Shown piece by piece: positions 57,465-64,000 of a DNA stretch of 64,000 nucleotides. The notes beneath the pieces were generated by a model. It did no database searches and was not told the origin of the DNA. It was given only the letters and a program-made list of their open reading frames with translations. The number at the start of each line of letters is the position of its first letter. The first letter of the stretch is position 1. Where the stretch lies: NCBI GenBank assembly GCA_003439945.1, contig QVRM01000484.1, forward strand, positions 868,001 through 932,000, written 5' to 3'. Position numbers and translations under genes: made by a program. The DNA comes from Dermanyssus gallinae (lineage: Eukaryota; Arthropoda; Arachnida; Mesostigmata; Dermanyssidae).

Positions 57465-58080
57465 TAGCGTGTTCGCAAAATAGTCTGAGATCTTTTAGGC
57501 AACATAGCTTGCAATTCACCGTGGAGTGAAACAAACAGGGGTTTAATGACTCCTTTGGGCCAACGACCGCACCAAACTATCGCATACGGCACATATAACG
57601 GATCTTTGCCAATTACGTAAGGGTTCTAGATTGCCCAGACAGTATAGTTTAATTGCACCTTTATTCAGATCGAAATGAGCTTTGTCGGCACCACGTTGCG
57701 TGATTTCACGGCGAAACTTAGACGCTCCTGATTGTCTCCAAAATAAACCAGACGAAATTGCGCGAAACACCCAGTTGTTGGGCTCGTCGCCGAATCAGTG
57801 TTCCGACACTGTTCCACTCCGTCGACTTCAGCCGCGACATTTTCAGCCGAACGAGCGTTTCGTAGTTTTCCATGGCTTGGCGCATTGCTTATTGAGCCTG
57901 TTCTGTAAAACCTTTTACAGGTTTACGAATGGTGATCTCACAACGCCGGTTACGTCGACCGTAAATTGTTTGCTAGCGACCCTGTACAGAGTTTCCTTTT
58001 CATGATAAATGTTTACAATCCCTACGCATTTTTTCGTTAAGTAGGGCTCCTGCTTGAATTCGGCGGCGCAACTTTAGTCG
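57465..58080 (-). pseudogene. Degenerate Tc1/mariner-superfamily transposase (second family)
   Basis: The minus strand from about 57,870 reads 'SRLKSTEWNSVGTLIRRRAQQLGVSRNFV' (helix-turn-helix of the type '...S.RRRSQQLG.S..T'), then ADKAHFDLNKGAIK (family 'DEAHFHLNG.VNKQNCR', here with Asp-Lys for the catalytic DE) and, in another frame, AIVWCGRWPKGVIKPLF (family 'VTVWCG.W..GVIGPYFF'). The text stops near 57,480 beside mariner copy 2. The C-terminal half is not visible on the far side of the mariner, so truncation preceded or accompanied that insertion. Related to 2,797-3,330. Confidence 0.6.
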
Positions 58081-58089
58081 AATGGCGTG

Positions 58090-58342
58090 CAAAATAAGCA
58101 GATGACGGACAGGGCAGAGCTAAACACAACATTTTTGAAAGACGCCAGCTGATTATTCGGACACTTTATGTTTGTCATCTAAGCAATTTCCCTTAACGCG
58201 TCAAACATACATAATCCCATCGAGTCAAATCATAACCCTTTATTGAACTCCCGTCCCCATTGTATTATATGCCGAACGTGACGCGATTTGCTTTCTAGGG
58301 AACACATGCATATTAATCAATATGGCAACACACGTGCATATG

Positions 58343-58393
<51 letters not shown>

Positions 58394-59030
58394 GTTGAGG
58401 TATCTGGTTAGTCACGTCTCAGCCCGCTGTATTCCAGAACAAAGTAGACAATCTGCTGTTACCATGAGGTGGGAGTGCGCCAGGTAATTTTAAACACTCT
58501 AGGTACGCCGAAACACGGTATTGAAAACAGCCTAGAAATAAACCAAAAACGTCGGTTCTCTTTGTCGTCGTAAACGGTCATGCTAGCCAACGTTATTTCG
58601 CCAAATGCAGACATGTTAACGAGGCAATAAATGTATCCTGATTAAGGCGTCTACTACTCTACAATTGTTTAACACCTATCACACTGCAATATGGTTTAAC
58701 CGGTAATCTCGATTTTGAAGATGCAGACTTCCTCCCCTCATATGTTAATTTTTGATAACCATTTCCTGGCTTCGTTTCGTACCATCAGTATTGCTTAGCT
58801 TATGTAGTAGACTCACACAGGAGCACATTTATTTTAAAAAAAAACGATTCTACTCGAGTCGTTTCACTCGGCCTTTACAGTACTTTTCAATTTAGAACAC
58901 ACACGGAATTACACGCTGGGTACAATATTTCCGATTTCTCTTACAACTTTGCAACTTTTACTAATTTCGCAAAACATTTGTTGGAGAATTTTTGTATTGA
59001 TGGTAGAGCTACTGATTATAGCAGGTAAAC
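58090..59030. other. No gene recognised
   Basis: AT-rich intergenic sequence with a (TA)n tract at 58,345-58,387. No supported coding frame. Confidence 0.4.
58345..58387. repeat. (TA)n microsatellite
   Basis: About 43 bp of TA. Confidence 0.95.
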
Positions 59031-59078
59031 TATTATTTCAAGTTTATTCACCATAAATTGGTAGTGTATTACAAAAGT

Positions 59079-61814
59079 TCACATATCATTTTGTAGGCTA
59101 ATAATATCGTTAACACGTGCTTGTAGTGACGGTGTTTCGATAAACGAGCAAGTGAGTATGTGGTATCGTCCGATATTGCACTCGCCACAATATTTACATA
59201 CGCATTCGTCAATTTCATAACAATTTCCTCTTAAGCACAAAAGGTGGTGGTAGCCGTGCCATGTTGTTCGGCATATTAGAGATCTATTTTTCTGTGATGA
59301 CAGTTTCCACTTATTGCTGCAAAAAGCTGGACCCTCAACATAGAGACCCATTACAAATGCTATGTTGCGGGTTTCTCTAAATTCTCTGTAGGCTTCTAAG
59401 ATGTGTGTACTGAACGGTATCTTGTCCAGTACTAAATCCTCTACTAGTGTGCGTTCGTGGCATAGTTCCAGTGCGAACGTGGCCGATGCGTTCTTTGGCA
59501 AGCCTAAAGTGCGCTTTATGAAATAAGATTTTATTTTATCTATGTTTTTAAGGTCCGATATTGTGAAATAAGGGGCTATTGCGGGAAGGCAGTATCTTAC
59601 TATAGGAACAATTTTTATTCTAAATAAATTTAGCGCAATTTTTAGGTCTATGTCAGTAACGTCTCCCACTAAAAACATGGCCGCCGTAGCCTTGCTACGC
59701 ATTTCCTCTATATGTCTGCTGAATGACAGCCGGGGGGTCACTGTTATCCCTAGATAACAAAAGTGATTCACGAGTTCAACATTTACTCCCCCTATCTTGA
59801 TGCACCGGTCATCTGCAGCGTACGATCCGCCTTTACTAAATCGTAGTATTTTTGTTTTGGCTATGTTGATTGTCAATTGGTGTTCTTGGCACCAATCTGA
59901 GGCTTCCTGGAGATAAAACTGCAAGTGATTTCGTGTTTTTGCAAGCACTACTAAGTCGTCAGCATAAAATGCATGTATTGCTTTTACATTTCTGAGGGCG
60001 TCCGCTAAGCCAGCTATATACAATATAAAGAGGAATGGGCTTGCGGAATCTCCCTGGACAACTCCAGTTTTCTGTGCTACTGGCCTGCTGACATAATGAG
60101 CTCCGTTTTTAATAATAATTAAGTTCGCTTGCAGCATGTCACGTATTAGATTATACATAGTTCCCTCTATAGAATATCGGGTTTGAAGTACTTTAAGAAG
60201 TTTGTCTCTTCTAACGCAGTCAAATGCAGTCTTAAAATCGATAAAAGCGGCATATGTCATCTCTTTTTGATCTTGGCGGGTCTTTACGTGTTCTAACATA
60301 AAGGCAACGGCATCCGACGTAGATCGCCCTCTTAGAAATCCATGTTGTTCACATGGTAGATCTGGACCTATGGCGTCATATAAGCGTTCTACAACAAGTG
60401 AAGTTAAAATTTTATAAACGACGCTAATAAGTGCAATCCCGCGGTAGTTGGATGGGTCGGTTGCTTCACCCTTCTTTTTGTAAATTGGCTGCAGGAAACT
60501 TTTTCTCCATTCTTCCGGTATTTTGCCGCTGCGTAGACATCCATTATACAATCTGGTCAATGGCGGGCACAGAGAACCTATATTTGCTTTAATATGTTCA
60601 TACACAATTTGGTCGGGACCCGCAGATTTACCATTTTGTTTGGATTTGATTACATTGGCGACCTCTTCTTCTGTAAATGCTTGGTAATCACAGTTATTCT
60701 CTCTCGGAGGTAGTAGAAGATCACCACTGTATAGGCGCGAAAAATGAAGTATCCACTCATTATCATTGATTAATGGATTTGGTGGAGTGGGTCGTCTTGG
60801 GAGGAGTATTCATGGTTTTGTAGCGCTTTGTTGCACGCGTGTCACACGCTGAATTATGTCATATGCTTGTTTCTTTGTTTGCTTAATCTTTTTAAAATTC
60901 CGTTTCATACCAGCGAGTCGTTGTAATCCCTCCGGACTAAAATCCGTGTGACTGCAAATAGTGTACTTTATGGCTTTGCACTGTTCATCAAACCATGGTT
61001 TGTGTGTAGTTGGTCTGTATAACGATTTCCTTACGCATGAAATCTGGATTGCCCACCGGATAGCTCTTTCAGTTACATTGATATCGTCTGTTGGCTGAAT
61101 GAGTTGTAGTGCTTGCTGTAATTTCTGGGGGTTCAGGGAGCGGCTGAGGGTATGTGCTGAGGGTACACTGGGCTTGTTAGATCGGTGCAAATGGAACGTT
61201 ATTTTATAGTGTTTTCGATGTGCTGAGGGTGTTGAGTGCATCTCGCTGATTATTGATTGTGGCTGCTGTGCTGAAGTTAAAACTACATCAACGGCACTTT
61301 TTCCATTCCAGCTCGCGTACGTAGCCTCATGTGTGTTGTTTTCAATTTGCAATCCAAGCTCATGCATTCCTGATATGAAAGCTGCGCTTCGTGCGTTATC
61401 TTTTAATAGGTCGCAATTAAAGTCACCCCCTATAACAATGTGCTTATTTGTCTTTTTACAATAAGTTATTGCGTCCCCAACATCGTGTATTATATCAGCG
61501 GGTTGCCTGTCTGGTGGGCTATATATGCATACCAGGTAATATTCTTCTAATTCCAGAACTAATTCTCTTGCAGTGCATTTGAGTACGTGTGAGCACTCGG
61601 TCGTTCTGACGGCGATAGCCACACCCCATTTAGGTCGGCCTCTTCCTTGAGACTTAAGTGCAAGTCCGTGATATATTTTGTGTTGTGTAAACTGAATAAA
61701 ATTTGCTGGATTTGTCACAAACGTTTCGGTTAAAAACACAATATCCATGTCAAGAAAATCGTTTTCGCCTGACTTATTAGATAATGATTCTAATGATTCA
61801 ACGTTCCATAACAT
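59079..61814 (-). CDS. LINE ORF2: endonuclease + reverse transcriptase, one in-frame TGA
   Basis: ATG 61,814 (MLWNVESLESL) to TGA 59,079, 912 codons including the final stop, with TGA at codon 335 (60,812-60,810). Endonuclease: WNVESL (Asn), IVFLTETFV (Glu), VIGGDFNCDL, and an 'AHRKHYKI' stretch at the SDH position. RT: FLQPIYKKKGEATDPSNYRGIALI, EQHGFLRGRSTSDAV, YAAFIDFKTAFDCVRRDK (A), GVVQGDSASPFLFILYIAGL (B), FYADDLVVLA (C, YADD at 59,955-59,966) and FCYLGITVTPRLSF. C-terminal zinc knuckle CKYCGECNIGRYHILTC. The frame is open from the TGA straight into the RT with no ATG, so as written only an endonuclease fragment would be made without readthrough. The related copy at 36,022-36,243 has Trp at the TGA position. 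Confidence 0.92.
60810..60812 (-). other. In-frame TGA between endonuclease and RT
   Basis: The reading frame is otherwise open on both sides. Context ...ACA AAA CCA TGA ATA. Aligns with TGG in the plus-strand copy near 36,120. Confidence 0.9.
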
Positions 61815-61865
61815 ACATTTAAATTGATGCTGTGTGTGTTTTGCGGGCTGCTTTAACGCCGCTTG

Positions 61866-62867
61866 TCAATCTCTTGAAGTTATCATTGTGATATCGTCCT
61901 CTTCTTCAGTTTGCCTGCTGCGCTTAGTCCCAGCGGTCGTCGTTTTCTCTGCGTCGTATATTCTAAATGGTTTTAATTGTCCGCGATAAGGACGGAAGTG
62001 TATCCCTTCCGACCACATCCCAGGGTCCAATAGTTCTTTAAATTTGTTAGCTGCTATATTTATGTGAAAACTATTATAATATGCCTGGTTTATTCCTGAA
62101 AGTTTTGTCACTTTAACGTCCACATCGTTACCCACAATCCGAGCTACATATTGTTGTATATCCTCACATGTATGTGACAAGCTGAGGCGGCTTACAAATA
62201 GTGCTTTCATGCGAGGTCTTTCGGGCACGTCTTGAACGTCAACAACTTTCAGATCTGTCAGTTTGTTTGTGCCAGTTGTTGCACGTTGTTCACGATTCGT
62301 CACGTGTCCTCCTCTTCCAACTGTCCGCCATGCATTCTTGCGTCCTCCACTTGGTGTGAACGTACCGTTGCGGCTTCCATGTTGTTTTGGCACGTCTTGA
62401 ATACGCAGACGTCGAGGGGTCCCGGTGTTGATGCTTGCATGCGAACTTTGCTGAGTATTGTTTCTGCACATTTGTAGTGTTTGTTGTCGTTGCGGTGCTG
62501 GGTGATTGTTGCTGGCCCGGACAGCTGGTGTTATGGCAATGGTGCTGCCAATATTGCCTGTGACTAACTTATTGACGGTTTTTGTTAGCTCGTCAATTTT
62601 CTTTTTGAGTGAATGAAGATCGCTAAGGCAGCCACAGTTTGGTTTTACACTTGCGCTGTTAGTTGTCACAGTAACAGCTACTTCTTTCCAAAAGCATGAC
62701 TTGCAGCTTGTAGTGTATCGATCAGGTATCTGGTATGCACAATGAGTATGAAGTGCTTTACTGCAGCCCTCACAAACAGTGCGGTCTTTTACTTGATGAA
62801 TATCACCACCACAAGACACACATGGAGGGCCTGGGTTGCTCTCGATGTCTCCAGCCAGTAACAGCAT
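61866..62867 (-). CDS. LINE ORF1: 2A-like motif + PHD-type zinc finger
   Basis: ATG 62,867 to TGA 61,866, 333 codons. Residues 1-14 are MLLLAGDIESNPGP, a full match to the 2A signature D-x-E-x-N-P-G-P. Residues 16-58 hold a C4HC3 pattern (C16, C19, C32, C35, H40, C43, C55, C58), a PHD-like finger. Residues about 85-100 ('LHSLKKKIDELTKTVNKL') form a short coiled-coil-like heptad stretch, followed by a polar linker. The C-terminal third ('MKALFVSRLSLSHTCEDIQQYV' to 'GMWSEGIHFRPYRGQLKPF') is a conserved LINE/transposon ORF1 module. The frame is open upstream of this ATG for 24 codons (to a TAA at 62,940-62,942) without another ATG. ORF1 proteins bind element RNA. If the 2A works, it would release the PHD-bearing protein from whatever leader is translated before it. 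Confidence 0.88.
   Translation of the reverse strand: MLLLAGDIESNPGPPCVSCGGDIHQVKDRTVCEGCSKALHTHCAYQIPDRYTTSCKSCFWKEVAVTVTTNSASVKPNCGCLSDLHSLKKKIDELTKTVNKLVTGNIGSTIAITPAVRASNNHPAPQRQQTLQMCRNNTQQSSHASINTGTPRRLRIQDVPKQHGSRNGTFTPSGGRKNAWRTVGRGGHVTNREQRATTGTNKLTDLKVVDVQDVPERPRMKALFVSRLSLSHTCEDIQQYVARIVGNDVDVKVTKLSGINQAYYNSFHINIAANKFKELLDPGMWSEGIHFRPYRGQLKPFRIYDAEKTTTAGTKRSRQTEEEDDITMITSRD
62826..62849 (-). other. 2A-like (StopGo) ribosome-skipping motif
   Basis: Encodes DIESNPGP, preceded by a hydrophobic stretch (ALVIMLLLAG). In known 2A sequences the bond between Gly and the last Pro is not formed and translation resumes at Pro. Here the PHD finger starts two residues later. Confidence 0.85.
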
Positions 62868-62904
62868 AATTACAAGTGCCGTGGAACGAATGAGTTGTGT
62901 CTTA

Positions 62905-63099
62905 CTAAAGCATAGTCGAGGTAGATGCTTTAAAAACGCTTACCGTGTCATCTGTTGTGGTAAGTACTTTAGTTTGATGGTAGTTTGAACCACTTTGCGC
63001 GTTTGGCTGCAGTAGTACCTCTTTTGAAGTCAAGCTTTTCGTTAAAAAATACACCAATGCTAGGGCACACAAAAACTGCGTCCGTCTGGTGGCCGCCAT
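62905..63099 (-). CDS. Leader ORF with signal-peptide-like N-terminus, LINE 5' region
   Basis: ATG 63,099 (MAATRRTQFL) to TAG 62,905, 64 residues. A basic start (TRR) is followed by a hydrophobic core FLCALALVYFLTKSLTS, resembling a signal peptide. The frame can be read further upstream to a GTG at 63,141, but the ATG has a good context (AAGATGGCG). It differs from the ORF1/2A frame by one nucleotide; the two frames overlap in the open window 62,940-62,907. In sea urchin LINEs, 2A sequences sit behind N-terminal signal sequences, so this leader may have been fused to ORF1 in the active ancestor. That is inference. Confidence 0.5.
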   Translation of the reverse strand: MAATRRTQFLCALALVYFLTKSLTSKEVLLQPNAQSGSNYHQTKVLTTTDDTVSVFKASTSTML

Positions 63100-63104
63100 C
63101 TTGC
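63092..63104 (-). promoter_or_regulatory. YY1-like site at the LINE leader start codon
   Basis: The minus strand reads GCAAGATGGCGGC, a full match to the YY1/Pho-type core AAGATGGCGGC, and it includes the leader ATG. Mammalian L1 elements carry a YY1 site near their 5' end that helps set the transcription start. Function here is inferred from the motif. Confidence 0.45.
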
Positions 63105-63149
63105 AGAGTGATGATTGTCCCCTAGGGGCATATACTGACACGTGACTAA

Positions 63150-63300
63150 TGTTTGCAAACCCGGTGTGGCTTGAGTTCTTCTAAGTGCGACATGGGAAAC
63201 TGCTTCCTGTGCCAGTTGCTGCAAACCGCGTTTCGCGTAAAAAAAAAAATTAAAAAGGCTGTGGTGATAAAAAAAAAAAAAAAAAAAAAAAAAAAGGTAA
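63150..63300. repeat. A-rich tract with a 27-nt poly(A)
   Basis: Uninterrupted A run at 63,269-63,295, with a shorter A-rich stretch at 63,240-63,256. It lies between the 5' end of the 2A LINE and an R1-like fragment on the plus strand, and could be the poly(A) tail of an older plus-strand retroposed sequence. Confidence 0.6.
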
Positions 63301-63309
63301 ACTATTATG

Positions 63310-63600
63310 AAACCTATATAGAAGAAACCGGAGAGGGGACGGGCCAGAGGAGGCAGACATTGGACGAGCCGGCTACAAAACTGCCCACACAGGCCGAGTA
63401 CAATACCGCCCTAAAGAGACTCCGTGGACTTACTGCTATAAGCAAGTTGCAAGCGTAAAAAAATAATAGATGCGGTGGACGATAACATATAGAGCTTGCC
63501 GTATCAGATCGTCATGGCCAAGCGCCGAAGAGCTTCCTTGAAGACGTGCCATACCAGTTTAGTAAACAAAACGTTGAAATCTACGGGATTATAGACGGTG
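63310..63600 (+). pseudogene. Short R1-like LINE fragment (linker before RT)
   Basis: The plus frame to 63,458 ends 'AEYNTALKRLRGLTAISKLQA', corresponding to 'TEYKAARLRLRGLIAKSKA' of the R1-like ORF2. After a frameshift 'DAVDDNI-SLPYQIVMAKRRRAS' corresponds to 'DAVESDVWGLPYRIVMAKLRRPP'. Truncated on both sides, opposite in orientation to the 47-50 kb copy and same orientation as the 6.8-7.4 kb relic. Confidence 0.65.
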
Positions 63601-64000
63601 TCTGAGTGCAAACGTACGTATGGTTGCACGTACTGTAGTTATCGTATCATTACTGCTATTGATGCGCATGCTGCTTCTGCTGTTGCTGTTGTGCGTGCCG
63701 TCTTTATTCTCACTGTTACTGATGTAGAAGTTATTGCTATTGTTATGTTGTCGTTTGTTTTGCTACTGGCTGGGTCATAATTACGACGATAATTAAGTGA
63801 ACGAGCACATTCTTCTAATTAAGCTCATATCGCGTTTTGCTCCAGCCATGTGACTGCTGCCTTGCTTTGGCGTCTGTGTTGTGTAATGCACGTTCCGGAC
63901 GACTTTATTCAGCGACCTTCCCTTGAACGTTGCCGTTCTTCCCGTTGTTTCGGTGTTGTTGTTGTTGCTGCCGCTGCAACCGTCGCCGACGCATCCCCAC
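63601..64000. other. No gene recognised
   Basis: Plus frame 63,598-63,780 has a chance hydrophobic run. The window ends in a GTT/GCT triplet-rich stretch (63,940-63,980). Confidence 0.35.

Larger units (their letters stand above)
59030..63145 (-). mobile_element. Nearly complete LINE with 2A-like and PHD-containing ORF1
   Basis: About 4.1 kb on the minus strand: leader ORF (63,099-62,905), ORF1 (62,867-61,866), 51 nt, ORF2 (61,814-59,079), then a short 3' UTR with AATAAA near 59,040-59,046. Defects are one in-frame TGA in ORF2 and one frame difference between leader and ORF1. Exact ends are approximate because I could not find a flanking duplication. Relatives lie at 22,818-23,490 (minus) and 35,470-37,800 (plus). 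Clade is left open: a PHD finger and 2A in ORF1 are known from CR1/L2-group LINEs, but RT motif B here (QGDSASPFLF) is not the usual CR1 form. Confidence 0.88.

Noticed and set aside
60810..60812. Selenocysteine or programmed readthrough at the TGA in LINE ORF2
   Set aside because: A related copy has Trp at this codon, no SECIS-like element is apparent, and the context is not a known readthrough signal; a point mutation is simpler.
62905..63141. GTG at 63,141 as start of the leader ORF
   Set aside because: The downstream ATG at 63,099 has a strong context and lies just before the hydrophobic segment, so it is the better start.
1..64000. CRISPR arrays, operons, bacterial promoters, ribosome binding sites
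   Set aside because: The sequence is clearly eukaryotic; repeats are microsatellites or transposons without regular spacers.

Overview
The window looks like repeat-rich nuclear DNA from a metazoan, most likely an arthropod. The support is mariner-type DNA transposons, an R1-like LINE, CR1-like LINEs, many (TA)n microsatellites, and no operons or ribosome binding sites. A chelicerate (mite or tick) is only a guess. I found no host protein-coding gene that I can name. Nearly all recognisable coding sequence is transposase or LINE endonuclease/reverse transcriptase (RT), mostly decayed.

Layout. 1-12.9 kb is mainly AT-rich or low-complexity sequence with fragments of an old transposase (2.80-3.33 kb), a LINE 3' end (4.74-5.62 kb), a deleted R1-like LINE (6.78-7.40 kb) and a tRNA-derived SINE candidate (9.96-10.11 kb). 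A 1.32 kb mariner lies at 12,909-14,228. 17.6-26.8 kb holds five minus-strand LINE fragments from at least three families. 30-33 kb holds a plus-strand CR1-like ORF2. 34.6-35.4 kb holds an unassigned, frameshifted ORF with SGNH-hydrolase-like motifs. 35.5-37.8 kb holds a decayed plus-strand LINE. 38-45 kb is mostly empty.

The right third is the most informative. 45.4-58.1 kb is a stack of insertions. An old minus-strand LINE is cut into three pieces (about 55,980-55,605, 51,229-50,671 and 47,171-47,075). One cut holds a 4.4 kb LINE (51,230-55,604) flanked by a 13-bp target-site duplication. The other holds a 3.5 kb R1-like LINE (47,172-50,670) flanked by a 9-bp duplication and ending in an 18-nt poly(A). 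Removing each insertion plus one duplication copy restores the host reading frame across both junctions. A second mariner (56,142-57,462) has perfect 32-bp terminal inverted repeats and TA duplications. It is over 95% identical to the first by eye at protein level, and each copy carries a different single disabling change.

59.03-63.15 kb is a nearly complete two-ORF LINE on the minus strand. ORF1 begins with a canonical 2A-like ribosome-skipping motif (DIESNPGP) directly followed by a PHD-type zinc finger. ORF2 (endonuclease plus RT) is open except for one in-frame TGA, which aligns with a Trp codon in the related copy at 36 kb. Upstream of the 2A is a short leader ORF with a hydrophobic, signal-peptide-like segment in another frame. 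Its ATG sits inside a YY1-like sequence.

Working model of the elements: LINE proteins nick DNA and copy their RNA into the target (target-primed reverse transcription), and mariner transposases cut and paste between terminal repeats. Most copies here are dead. The R1-like ORF2 (one homopolymer frameshift), the 2A LINE (one stop plus a leader frame break) and the mariners (one lesion each) are the youngest-looking.
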